Assembly: GCF_020921035.1 (NCBI RefSeq)
Contig: NC_063151.1
Span: forward strand, 22,946,934-23,010,933
Length of the DNA: 64,000 nucleotides
Reading direction: 5' to 3'
From: Rhodamnia argentea
Lineage: Eukaryota > Streptophyta > Magnoliopsida > Myrtales > Myrtaceae
Shown here piece after piece: positions 1 to 10,964 of this stretch. The notes beneath the pieces were generated by a model. The model worked only from the letters and a program-made list of their open reading frames with translations. It was not told the DNA's origin and made no database searches. Within the stretch, counting starts at the first letter, position 1; each line of letters begins with the position of its first letter. The translations under genes were made by a program, and so were the position numbers.

Positions 1-269
1 ATTAATTTTTGAAATTTTTATTAAAAAATTATCCAGACAATGTTGGGTTGACCCAGTCCATGTCTCGCGGGCGCCCAACAAAGACTATCGTTGCCTTTTT
101 TATTCTCAAAAGTTTTTTTTTTTTTTAGAAACAACTTTTTTTTGTTTTTTGTTTTTGGTCCAAAAGTGTCCCCGGGAGCAGAATCAAAATCAAAATCATT
201 TGTGTTATCAAACATATTTCTGATTCTTTTTTGTTCCGTAAAACAGAAACAGAGGAATAGAAACTTTAC

Positions 270-770
270 TAAACAGGCCCTTAAACTAGGAAACAAATCA
301 AACTAGAAAATCACTCAAATTAGGAAACCTACTCAAATTCAAGACATATACATTACATTAAATATGCACAAGATTTGTTTCTCTAGATTTTTACCTTTTC
401 TCATTTCAACCGAGGAAATTAATCTACCAAACAATTTGGATCCATTATAAGAAACCTCGTTTAGGAAGGTTACTCAAAGTATGAAACCAATCAAACTAGG
501 AAACCACTCAAATTAAGAAACATACTCAAGTAAGAAAAATTACTTGGATCGGATTTTCTTTGTGGACTCAATCTCACAACATATTGCTTTACATATCCAA
601 ACAAAATTGGAATGTCCTCAATATTTTGACCGTTTCCCCTTTTCAACTCATAAAAATTATTTGCCAAATAAGTACTCGTCCACCAAAAACATCCCCAACT
701 AGGACAAAAAATGAAAAACTTATCCCCTAAGTTCTCTTTTTAGGCTTGACATACAAACAACTGCTTCGTT
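270..770. repeat. Decayed copies of a ~200-bp repeat upstream of ASR copy 1
   Basis: AT-rich DNA with recurring phrases such as 'aggaaaccactcaaatta', 'aattggaatgtcctca' and 'tttgccaaata'. The same phrases recur about every 200 bp in 6612-8880. The stretch 541-770 is close to 8641-8870 and so belongs to the duplicated segment that contains the ASR gene. No gene is visible in 1-760; positions 100-160 are T-rich low-complexity sequence. Confidence 0.7.
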
Positions 771-841
771 GAAAGAAGATGAAGACGCGTCGAATTACGC
801 GGCCCGACCGGATGGGAGACTTTGCGTGTGCCAACTCTCCC

Positions 842-848
842 TATAAAT
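842..848 (+). promoter_or_regulatory. TATA box of ASR copy 1
   Basis: TATAAAT lies 117 bases before the ATG in a segment also conserved before the second copy. It implies transcription starting near 875. Transcript data were not available. Confidence 0.6.
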
Positions 849-958
849 GCACCCCCTCCCTCTCAAACAATCTCACAACACATACCATACACTTCAGCTA
901 TACCCCTTTCCCTGATTCATTGTCAATTCTAGTATCCCACCAAAAACAACCACCAACC

Positions 959-1748
959 ATGGCCGAAGGACACCACCACCACCACTTCCACCACAAGAAG
1001 GAGGATAAGCCACCCGTCGCGGTCTACTCCGAGACCGCGGTTGATTACAAGAAGGAGGAGAAGCACCACAAGCACCTCGAGCAACTCGGCAAGCTCGGTG
1101 CTGCCGCCGCCGGTGCTTATGCTTTGGTAATAATTATTATCTTCTTCTCTGATCTTGCAATTATTTCCCATTTTATATGTGGATTGGCTTCTACGCCTTA
1201 TTGACCTGAACCATCAGGTTGATCACAAGCATTGGGAGCGAAGGATCTCAATGATGGCATGCCATGCAAGAATGGATCATCCTCATAAATGAGCAATAGT
1301 CTGAATTCAATAAATTTCCTTCACCGATCAACTAGAGTAACAAGATTTTCCCACAATTGGCTTAAACAGAAAACATAGATGTACTCCATAACAGTATCTA
1401 CCGGATCAAAACTTCTGCTCAAAGTGAATAAATCAATCATTTTGTTTGAACTTATAAGTTACCCCATATGAAAGGAGTACACATTAACTCTCTTTTTTTT
1501 CCCTTTACCTTATCTCATTTTGTTTCATTCACACGACTCCTAATTATTGATGTGCAAAACTGCAGCATGAGAAGCATGAGGCCAAGAAGGACCCAGAGCA
1601 CGCCCACAGGCACAAGATAAAGGAGGAAGTAGCAGCCACCGCCGCTGTCGGAGCCGGGGGGTTTGCCTTACATGAGCACCACAAGAAGAAGGAGGCCAAG
1701 AAACAATATAAAGAGGCTCATGGCAAGAAGCACCACCATCTCTTCTAA
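959..1748 (+). CDS. ASR: ASR (abscisic acid, stress, ripening) protein, copy 1
   Basis: Two exons, 959-1126 and 1566-1748, with a GT-AG intron of 439 bp, encode 116 aa. Exon 1 gives a histidine-rich start ([14 protein letters not shown]), then a lysine-rich stretch and the GAYAL block. Exon 2 gives the ABA/WDS core ([18 protein letters not shown]) and ends in KKHHHLF. ASR proteins are small hydrophilic, zinc-binding, partly disordered proteins of cytosol and nucleus. They act as chaperones and DNA binders under drought, salt and ripening; the C-terminal lysines are the usual nuclear signal. The start follows directly from the N-terminal His block, which is typical of the family. Copy 1 is 14 residues shorter than copy 2 in the exon 1 linker, and in exon 2 has QYKEAH where copy 2 has an acidic run. 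No break is seen. Stress regulation is inferred from the family only. Confidence 0.95.
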
Positions 1749-2240
1749 ACCATGGATGGACCTCCGCCTCTCTCTTCTTGATTTGTGTCTTGTTTATGTA
1801 ATTTTGCTTTCTCTAACCAAGTATCCTCCAAGCTAAGAGACCGCCCTCCATAGTCGTCGCACTTTTGCAGAGGGGTGGTTCTTGAATCTTGGATCTGCTG
1901 CTGGGTTAATGCTTCCCGATAGAGAGGAGTCTGTGTGTTTATCGGGGCTTTGTCTTGTACGGCTTGTGCCTGGGGTGTCTTAATAATATAATCCGATATT
2001 TCTTGCGTTTACCTTTCAACGTATTATTTTAGGGACGGAGACTATTCAATTTTATTTTCCAAAACCTATTCATGTCAGAGTCTCCGCACAAAATAGGTCC
2101 AACAAGTTAGCGAATGTTAATTCATCCAAAACGCGGTAGCATGACATCTAGAATGTCACCTGATGACCGCAATGTATATTCAACTATAACTCAAAAAATG
2201 TATGAAATAAGAAATAACACCTACAAGGGTACCCTCGATT
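1749..2240. other. 3' flank of ASR copy 1, inside the duplicated segment
   Basis: Contains the 3' UTR and downstream DNA, which align with 9964-10465 (shared phrases 'gtcgtcgcacttttgcagaggggtggttcttgaatc' in part and 'catctagaatgtcacc'). Similarity fades at about 2240, giving the approximate right edge of the duplicated block. No further gene is seen. Confidence 0.6.
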
Positions 2241-2409
2241 TTCTTAAAAGGTCGAGGTGTAAATTCATTTATTTATTTTTTGGGCATCGAATAGTGAACA
2301 CCATTTTTCCAAATTTGATGGAGAGTAGAATTGACTGGTCATACATGCTACGTGGACGGATCCAAGGAGCATTTGACAACACTTTGACAATTGATCTCCC
2401 ACAAATACT

Positions 2410-2880
2410 TGTTTAAACCACAAAAAAAACCTAAACCAGTACACCCGTGATAAATTTACGTCAAACTATTTTTTTTACCACAAAAACTCCCAAACTGGTA
2501 CACTTGTGATAAATTTACCCAAAATTATTTTTTCAACCATCAAAAATCCCAAACCGATACACATGTGAAAAATTTATCTTCCGTTAATTTTCATTAAATT
2601 GAATTAATACCACAAAAAATCTCAAATTGATATATGTGTGACAAATAGATGGTAAAAACCCCAAACGTGTGCATTCGGCAATTGTCACGTGTCATCCAAC
2701 TTAGCAATTTGACAATAAAATTTAACGGAGAGTAAATCTATCATGGGTGTACCAGTTTAGGGTAAATTTGTCAAAGGTGTACCGGTTTAAGGTTTTTGGT
2801 AATAAAAATAATAATTTGAGATAAATTTATCGCAAGTGTACCAGTTTGAAATTTTTCGTGGTATTAACCCCTAAAACGAT
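2410..2880. mobile_element. Foldback (MITE-like) element, family A, copy 1
   Basis: The left half repeats the phrase 'aaactggtacacttgtgataaattta' in several degenerate copies. The right half carries the reverse complement ('gtgtaccagtttaaggtttt'). The two halves therefore form long imperfect inverted repeats made of subterminal tandem units of about 55-60 bp. The middle holds 'ccacgtgtcat'. There is no coding capacity. A sister copy lies at 16080-16560. The exact ends and target duplication are unclear. Confidence 0.7.
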
Positions 2881-3029
2881 TAGCTGACCATATGTGTTTT
2901 TTGTTTATTTTCATTGTAGTCACATTGAAAGTTTGAAAGAATTTGTTGAGTGAGGAATAACTACTTACTTTGATGCCTATATTTGAAATAATTTACCAGT
3001 GTCGGTCAGCGACTCTTTAGATGTTATTA

Positions 3030-3285
3030 TAGGGGTTCCATGCCCGCGACAGGATGTTCAATTTAAGCCATAATTCTTGTTCAATCCTTCAACTCCATCC
3101 TCATTACGGTGCCAGTTAGATCTGAAGAGGGATTATCCTACATCATGGTCTAACCAATGCTGCAAAGAAACAAAGGTTGCTGAGGCCAAGGAGAGAACGT
3201 GGAATTCGAACTTATAACTGGAGGGTCTCATACCATTTGGGATAAGCCCTACACCACTAAACCAACCACAGTTGAGGTGGAGGAA
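3030..3285 (-). mobile_element. tRNA-derived SINE-like element
   Basis: On the minus strand there is an A-box-like TTAGTGGTGTAGGG (3247-3260) and a B-box-like GTTCGAATTCC (3201-3211) about 35 bases apart, the spacing of an internal RNA polymerase III promoter. An unrelated body of about 170 bp follows. Family and 3' end are not certain. The flanks 2890-3030 and 3290-3850 show no gene. Confidence 0.45.
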
Positions 3286-3851
3286 GCTTTATTTCATAAT
3301 ATAACGTAAAGTTGACGATAAAAGATTTAAACATCACAAAGATTTTCACATATAAGTACTATCTATCGATGGCGACTGCAGAATCGAATATATTCTTCGC
3401 CATATTTCAAATGAAAACATGTTGAAATGACTTGAACTGTGGTTAGAGAATAGCATGAGAATTAGAGTCTAAGACAAAATAAAATAAAAGGAGCCTACCA
3501 TGAAATCTCCTAAAGTATAGGGATCCAAAAATGTGGTCTCTTCACACTATTCTCTTTTCTTCCTCTTTCGCAATAAGCTGCAAAGGATAGCCACAAAATT
3601 GAGATATCTGTCCAGTCGGGTTGGCCACCGATCCAATCAACCAATCACAAAATAGGAGGGGCCCAATTATTTTCCAAATAGATAAGTGGGACCCCATTAC
3701 AATGGGATCTTAGGATATACTAATCTGTTTACATATTTTCTTCTTAAAATGAAGGGGTTCAACCAAATAAAATAAAATAAATCAATGGCATCGGCACCTA
3801 ATAATTGCCAGAACAAAGGGCATAAAACTGTTCACATGCGAGGGAGCTACT

Positions 3852-4042
3852 AAGGCGCTTATGGTAACACTTCTGCTCTACAAATTAATTTCTGATCAAA
3901 AATTAATTTTTTATTTCAATTTTTTTTACTTCTTTAAGTGACTCCAAAACTACTTTTGAAACAAAAAATATTCCAAAAGCAGAAAAATGTAATTGCGTAA
4001 CCAAACGGATTTCTGCTCTAAAAGTGCTGTCATATGCGCCCT
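3852..4042. mobile_element. hAT-type MITE candidate
   Basis: The left end reads 'aaggcgcttatggtaacac' and the right end, read in reverse, 'tagggcgcatatgacagcac'. These are imperfect terminal inverted repeats of about 25 bp around a 190-bp AT-rich core. 'agcagaaat' and 'ctgctcta' recur inside. No convincing 8-bp target duplication could be set. Confidence 0.5.
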
Positions 4043-4174
4043 AACCGTCTTGAAGAATTCAATGGCATGGACAGATATTTGAGCTGATTTAATTTTGTGC
4101 TAGACCAATAAATATTAAAAGCAAATAAATTTAGAGGTCCATCAACATAAATAAACAGATATATCAAGTAAACA

Positions 4175-4385
4175 GTGAACGATACAATTGATAGTGCTTC
4201 AAGATCAGGAAATGTCATTACTTACACTAGGAACATTATATTAGGGGCTCGTCCCGGTGTTAATGCTTGTCGGATATTATGGTTTGACATTGCTTTACAC
4301 CAAAAAGAGACGAGCCAATTCATTGCCAAAACAATTGATAGTGCTTCAAGATCATGAAATTGATAGTGCTTCAAGATCTAAGTTC
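4175..4385. repeat. Three direct copies of a ~22-bp word
   Basis: 'aattgatagtgcttcaagat' occurs near 4184, 4333 and 4359. The first two copies bracket about 130 bp and the last two are nearly adjacent. No coding function is visible. 4390-5080 is AT-rich and holds nothing recognisable. Confidence 0.6.
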
Positions 4386-5079
4386 CTCTTTCAATTAATG
4401 AGTTTTTGATTCCCAAAAATCCAGCCGACTAATTAATTCTTTATGACATATTCTATTTTGCTTTGACAAATAAGACAGTAGTTATTGGCGTTTTCTCAGG
4501 AAATATCAATATAGTAAAAATAATAATAAAGAGAGATAAAGAAAAGAAAGGATTTTTTCAAGCCTTACTTTTCATGTAGAGAAGGCTTAGGGGCGCGAGA
4601 CAACTCTCTCTACGGAAGTCAACAAAATAGCCCTGTAACTTCGGGAAAAAGGTGCCTCCTCACAAAAAATTAATATGGACATGAAGTCATTGCGTCTTAT
4701 AAATAATCTAAGAGCATAGCACAAAACGAAAAATGAAAAAAAAAAAATGGAAGTGTGTTGATGGAAAACCTAACGTACTCTCTTATTCTTAAAGCATCTT
4801 AAAAGAAATAATCACTTTTGAGAAAATGAAAATTAAGTCGTTAGGAAATCATGGACCACGCGTAAAGCACATTTTTTTCTTGATTCAAAACCCTCATCAT
4901 TCATCCTCAATCAATATAGTACGCGGAACACATTCATGAGATGGGGTTCCTTGATCTCTAAGTCAAAACCACCCCACCGACACCATAACCTCATCTTGAA
5001 CTTTAGACTCCTACATTTATATTATTAAGTTAACGAATCTTGCGGTTCAAGTTTAAGGTAGGAAGAAGATATAATCAAG

Positions 5080-6295
5080 GTAAATTTCAATTAAAGGCCT
5101 CAAGTGAGCTTACTTTCTTAAAAGAGGGTCCACGATGAATTTTGTCTCAAACAATGACCTCAAGTGACAATCTAATCTCAATTAAGGGCCTGGCGAAGCA
5201 TGTGCATCTCACATGCCACCATGACAGAGGCATTTTCGACCACATGTATTTTTTCTCTATTCATCTTCTTCGTTCTCCTGCTCATCCTCTTCCTGCTTTC
5301 ACCTTACGCTTAACCTTTTTCCTAAAAAGATGAAAAACCTCACCAACTACATCAGCAAGAGAACGCAATCGGATGAAAAGCCTCCCTCAATCCATCATGA
5401 ACAGACCCTCCCCCGTTCCATCATCCAGCGGAAGCCGAAGCCCCAATTTGCCAGCGAAACCCCTCGAGTCATCACCATCACCTCTAGATCCATCGCGTTT
5501 CGTGGAGGGATGCACTATGAATTGTATTAGAGAAGTCGCATATCGAAGAATTGATGTGATATTAAGTAATTAATAAATTTTCGTTGACCCATAATTCATT
5601 GACTTAAATTTTTGAGTGAAGGTAGATCCAATTGGATATATTAACGGGCTCGGACTTTGGATCTCTCTTGGTAATCTCCCCTAGTGAAGGTATCGGACTT
5701 CTGTCGCTTATGTTTTAAGCGGCGAGAGCAAGAGTGATCCCTGTTGAGAGGAGGCCACAAACATAATTCTGCAGAATTTTCCCTTCTCCTGCAAACATCT
5801 CGTCCTATATAAACAAACAATTCTCTTTCACCTTTTTTAATTTTCAGAGAATTTCAGGTCCATGCATTTATTTTTATTTATTTTTTCCCTTCTTGGTTTT
5901 AAGCACGAAGTGACGAAATTCTTTGTCTCCATCCCAACCCATCTTCTTCTTTTTTTCGGTCTAACCCCCAACCTATCTTTGACCTAGAGAGAAAAGGAAG
6001 AAGAAGATGAACCGGAAGAAAAAAGAAGAACGGAGAAAGAAGAAACAAAAAGGAATAAAAGAAACAAAAAAATTAACTTTGGACTAAAATACCCTCATCA
6101 TAACTTAAAAAGTGGCATGTGAGATGCATATGCTCATCGAAACCCTTCTTTGAAATTGTGTTAACCACTTCAGGCCTTTAATTAAAACTGTTATAGTCAC
6201 TTCAAGCTTTTATTTGAAGCAATGCTCACTTTAGGTCTTATTTTGAGAAAATAGTCATACTTCAAGCCACTATTTGGAATTTTCCTTATAATCGG
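5080..6295. mobile_element. Foldback (Mutator/MITE-like) element, family B, copy 1
   Basis: The right end, in reverse complement, reads 'ggaaaattccaaatagtgg' followed by repeated units of the type 'tcaaataagrgcntgaagtg'. The left end has matching 'caattaaaggcctcaagtga' units. 'gcatctcacatgccac' near 5203 is mirrored near 6114. The interior (5510-5710) is shared with copy 2 at 11365-11530. No transposase is seen. Small open frames at 5142-5573 are not family-like. Confidence 0.65.
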
Positions 6296-6369
6296 AGAAA
6301 TTGACAAGAAACAATAAGAACACCAAATATATGCAAAGTTTCATCAGACCATTGGTACCTCCTAAAAAA

Positions 6370-6610
6370 GTTACTCCAATTAAGATTTTGTTTGTTTCGA
6401 AAAAAATATATGATTTGAAAAATACTTTCCTAAAAATGATCACTTAAATCTCTTACACAAATAAACAGACGAAAAATATTTTTTTTGTCCACAAAAATAT
6501 TTAAATCGTTGCCGATAAGAGAAATATTTTTCATTAGCTAATTATTTTAAGAGATACAAATAATTAATTTTTGAAAAATATTTTTCCAAACATTTTTTTC
6601 CGCAAAACTG
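6370..6610. mobile_element. Possible AT-rich MITE
   Basis: 'gaaaaatattttt' and its complement recur around 'gatcactta'. A related stretch lies at 38695-38880, there ending in 'aaacaaatgggccc'. The ends are not resolved, so this call is weak. Confidence 0.3.
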
Positions 6611-6611
6611 A

Positions 6612-8880
6612 CTAAAGCTCAGGAAACTACTCAAAATTGAAAATGATGCAAATTAGGAAACTTACTTGGATTTTCTTTATATATTCATACTCGAAAGATA
6701 TTTAACATGTTACATCAAATATTTACAAGATTGCAATGTGTTGACACCAAAAATCGGCCTGGGCTGCAGATAGCCGAAAGCCCATGGAAATAGTACGCTG
6801 TACTAAAGGCCCAGAAGGGAGCACATATCGGTTGCCAATGATATGGCGAACCGACGCTTGATTAGCAAAATGTCGGCAACATTGCAAAGTCAATATATCA
6901 CGCCGATAGATAAATGGAGTAGATAAGTTTGTACTATAAACCGCCCAAAGGATAAAGGAAGCATTTACCGAAACCAGGCCAAGAATTTAGAGATAGACTG
7001 TATGATGTAACTGTAACCAAAGGTTATGTTTTGCACTAGGTTATATATAGTTAGAAATGACTCTTTGTAAAGGACTTTCTATCATTCAACAATGAATAAC
7101 ACTTATCTTTTCCTTTGCAATTTATCCTATTTGCAATTTACTTTATCAGCACTTTACCTTATCGCACTTTATATTTATCATCCAATTTATCTTTCAGCCA
7201 TTTATTTTCACTTCTCGTTCGGAATTGTCACAAGAATCCATTTAATCATCAAATCCAAAAGCTCTACACATTCGGTGAAAGATCTTTTGTCGTGACATTT
7301 CTTGCGAAGCACAGTGTTCTCAAGATTTTCACAGTTTTTTATTTCATCTCACAAAAATCGCCTGATAATTAAATTGTATTCAAAATAAGAAACCACTTCT
7401 TGAAATTCTAGACATATTTTCGACAGGTTTCTTCTAATATCCACAAGATTGGAATGTCATCTAGACTTTCATTTTTTCTTTTCCCATTTCAACTTGGGAC
7501 AATGGTCTGCCAAATTATTTGTATCCAAGATAAGCCCTTTTAGGAGAGCTACTCAAACTAGGAAACAACAAGATTGGAATGTTTTCGACACATATTCCTT
7601 TACGGGCTCAAATTCGAGATATATTCTCAACAAAATACATCAAATATCCACAAGTTTGGAATGTTCTCTAGATTTTCACTATTTACCATTTTAACTCAGG
7701 AAATTCATCTGCCAAATAATTTGTATCCAAGATAAGGAGCGCTTTTAGGAGAGTTACTTAAACTAGGAAACCACTCAAATTAATAAACTCCCTTAGATCG
7801 GGTTTTTTTTTTATGGGCTCAAACTTAACATATTTTTACAACATGCTGCTTCAAAACTTATCCCACGATTTTCACTGTTTCCCTTTTGAACTCGTAAGAG
7901 AAATTGTCTGCCAAATAATTTGTTGCATGATTTTGAGAAAGCTACTCAAACTAGAAAACTAATAAAAAAACGTACTTGGAACGAGTTTCCTTTAAGGGTT
8001 CAGTATCAAAAAATATTCTGAACATATTACGATGAGTATCCACAAGACTGAAATGTCCTCAAGATTCTCACCAGCTTACCATTTCAACTCGTAAATATTG
8101 TCAGCCAAATAATTTGTATCAAAAATAGGAAATCACCCCTAGAAAAGTTACTTAAACTAGGAAACAAATCAAACTGAGAAATCACTAACCTATTCAATCT
8201 AGGAAATCTGCAAGAATCGAGATTCTTTACGACCTCAAACTCGAGGCATGTTCTTAAAACTTTTCAATTTTTTTTGTCAACCTTAACATTTTACATTAAA
8301 CATTCACAAGATTTGAATGTTCCCTAGATTTTCACTGTTTTCCATTTTAACTCAGGAAAATCTTCTGCCAAATAATTTGTATCTAAGATAAGAATCCCTT
8401 TTTACGAAAGCTACTCAAACTAAGAGCCAAAACCACTCAAATTAGGAAATTTAATTTGATCAGGTTTTCTTTATGGGGTCAAACTCGAGACATATTCTCA
8501 ACATGTTACATCAAATATCCAGACGATTGGTATGTTCTCGGCATTTTCAACTCATAAAGAAATCCTCAGCCATATATATTCTACCAATAATAGGAAACCC
8601 CTTTTGGGAAAGTTGCTCAACTTAGAAAAATCATTGGTACTTACTTGAATCGGTTTTTTTTTTTTATAGGCTCAATCTCACAACATATTCTCAACATATT
8701 GTTTTACATATCCAAACAAAATTGGAATGTCCTCGATATTTTTACTGTTTTCCCTTTTCAACTCATAAAAATTATTTGCCAAATAAATACTCGTCCCCCC
8801 AAAACATCCCCAACTAGGACAAAAAAAGAAAAGTCTATCCCCTAATTTTTCTTTTTATGCTTGATATACAAACTACTGCT
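6612..8880. repeat. Tandem array of ~200-bp degenerate repeat, interrupted by a solo LTR
   Basis: Each unit contains, in order, 'caagattggaatgt(c)ct', 'agattttcactgttt', 'aactca', 'tctgccaaataatttgtatc', 'ctactcaaactaggaaac' and 'gggctcaaactcgaga'. Unit marks fall near 6730, 7448, 7656, 7855, 8046, 8312, 8524 and 8715, spaced about 190-265 bp. The same unit stands before ASR copy 1. It has no coding content and could be an old satellite-like or element-internal repeat. Confidence 0.75.
6739..7311 (+). mobile_element. Solo LTR
   Basis: The 573-bp unit starts TGTTGACACC and ends GCGAAGCA (TG...CA). It is flanked by CAATG (6734-6738) and CAGTG (7312-7316), a 5-bp target duplication with one mismatch. 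It cuts a unit of the 200-bp repeat exactly after '..ggaatg', and the unit resumes with 'ttctcaagattttcac'. A TATA-like TATATATAG lies at 7042-7050. The start resembles that of the large retrotransposon (TGTTGACGCC), but the bodies differ, so it is another family. Confidence 0.75.
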
Positions 8881-9006
8881 TTATTGAAAGAAGATAAAGA
8901 TGCATCGAATTGGACCACACCAACCTATCCTGACCGTCCATCACGCCTTTAAGGCCTCCCGCGTTGGCTCGATTGGATGTGAGACTTTGCATGTGCCAAC
9001 TCTCCC

Positions 9007-9013
9007 TATAAAT
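9007..9013 (+). promoter_or_regulatory. TATA box of ASR copy 2
   Basis: TATAAAT stands 118 bases before the ATG, the same place as in copy 1. Confidence 0.6.
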
Positions 9014-9124
9014 ACACCCCTCCCCACTCAAACAATCTCACAACACATACCATACGACTTCAGCTATACTCCTTTCCCTGATTCATTGTCAATTCTAGTA
9101 TCCCACCAAAAACAACCACCAACC

Positions 9125-9963
9125 ATGGCCGAAGGACACCACCACCACCTCTTCCACCACAAGAAGGAGGATGAGCCACCGGTCGAGACCGCCTATGGCA
9201 GTGGCCCTGGCGGCGCTTATGCCGAGACCACCGAGGTGGTCGCGGAGCCCGATTACAAGAAGGAGGAGAAGCACCACAAGCACCTCGAGCAACTCGGCGA
9301 GCTCGGTACTGCTGCAGCCGGCGCTTATGCTTTGGTAATAATTATTATCTTATTCTCAATTCTTGTAATTTTTTTCTCATTTTTTATGTTGATTCGCATC
9401 TACACCTTATTGACCTGAACCATCAGGTTGATCACAAGCATTGGGAGCGATGGATTAGACCCTCATATTTCTACTGGACATGATGATGGCATGCCATACC
9501 CTCATAAATGAACAATAGTCTAAATTCAATCAATTTCCTTCACCAATCAACTAGAGTAACAAGATTTCCCCACAATTGGCTTAAAATGAAAACATAGATG
9601 CACTCCATAACAGAATCTACATGATCAAAACTTCTGCTCAAAGTGAATAAATCAATCTTTTTGTTGAACTTATAAGTTATACCATATGAAAAAAGTACAC
9701 ATTAACTTTTTTTTTCCCCTTTACCTTATCTCATTTTGTTTCATTCACACGACTCCTAATTAATGATGTGCAAACTGCAGTATGAGAAGCATGAGGCCAA
9801 GAAGGACCCAGAGCACGCCCACAGGCACAAGATAGAGGAGGAAGTTGCCGCCGCCGCCGCGGTCGGGGCCGGCGGGTTCGCCTTCCATGAGCACCACGAG
9901 AAGAAGGAGGCCAAGAAAGAAGATGAAGAGGCTCATGGCAAGAAGCACCACCATCTCTTCTAA
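9125..9963 (+). CDS. ASR: ASR (abscisic acid, stress, ripening) protein, copy 2
   Basis: Exons 9125-9334 and 9781-9963, with a GT-AG intron of 446 bp in the same position as copy 1, encode 130 aa. The order is an N-terminal His cluster ([11 protein letters not shown]), a Gly/Ala/Glu-rich linker, a Lys/His block, GAYAL, the ABA/WDS core and the C-terminal KKHHHLF. The linker (about residues 20-42) is longer than in copy 1 and contains GSGPGGAY, a normal ASR feature. Compared with copy 1, this copy looks closer to the usual ASR form. Function is as for copy 1: stress-linked zinc-dependent chaperone or DNA binder. The duplicated promoter and UTRs suggest both copies began with the same control. 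Confidence 0.96.
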
Positions 9964-10960
9964 ACCATGGATGGATCTCCGTCTCTCTCTTCTTGCTTTG
10001 TGTCTTGTTTATGTAATTTTGCTTTCTCTAACCAGGTATCCTCCAAGCTAAGAGACCGCCCTGCATAGTCGTCGCACTTTTGCAGAGGGGTGGTTCTTGA
10101 ATCTTGGATCTACATCTGCTGCTTGTTAATGCTTCCTGAGAGAGTGGAGTATTGTGTGTTGATTTGGGCTTTGTCTTGTACCGGTTGTATCTGGGGTGCC
10201 TTAATAATATTATCTTCTGACGACCTGATGTTTCTTGCGTTTACCTTTCAACGCATTATTTTAGGTACGAAGACTATATTCAATCTTATTTTCCAAAACG
10301 TACTCAGCTCAGAGTCTCCGCATAAAATGGTCGTTAACTCGCTAAAAACAGGGTAGCATGAGATCTAGAATATCACCTAATCGCAATGTACATTCGATTA
10401 TAATTCAAAAAATGTACGAAATAAGAAATAAAATGCGCAAGGTTACCTTTCATGTTCTTAGAATTGATGTATTTCGAGTCTATGACATGACGACACGTAT
10501 AAATTCGAAAACTTTATCTAACTGTAGCCTATCCCGATATCTTCATTGTGACCCCACTGTGCACATTGACATTGTCCACTAATTTGGTGGGGATCACGGG
10601 GGATGGGGGGGACCTGCATCAAAGGGTGTGGGTGCATGTCGTTGTCATCATCATCATCCATTATTTGTGATTTCTTGCTCAATCAAACACCGGGTCATGC
10701 GAGGCATGATCTCATGCAAGACTCTGTTTTTTTTTTTTTTTTCAGATATGGTTCGAGTCAATTGACCGTCATTCAGTTTGAAATGAAAACGCGAAATGAC
10801 ATAGTTAATCATCTATGATTGTCCTAAATCAACGGTGTATCGTATATGATGACCCACCCATTCATATGTGCTGAAAAAAGTTTCGATAAAGTGTCTTCAA
10901 TTCCGCAAAAGTAATGCCTACCGCATTGAAGTTGTCAATAATGGTATTATCATTTGAGGG
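9964..10960. other. 3' flank of ASR copy 2, then unassigned DNA
   Basis: 9964-10465 aligns with the flank of copy 1 (right edge of the duplication). 10470-10960 shows no gene, only a T run at 10727-10742 and 'tcatcatcatcatc' near 10645. Confidence 0.5.
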
Positions 10961-10964
10961 ACTT

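Noticed and set aside
100..296. Candidate MITE or small genes near the window start
   Set aside because: A 'ctaaacaggcccttaaac' end is suggestive, but no partner inverted repeat is visible and the open frames are T/A-run artefacts.
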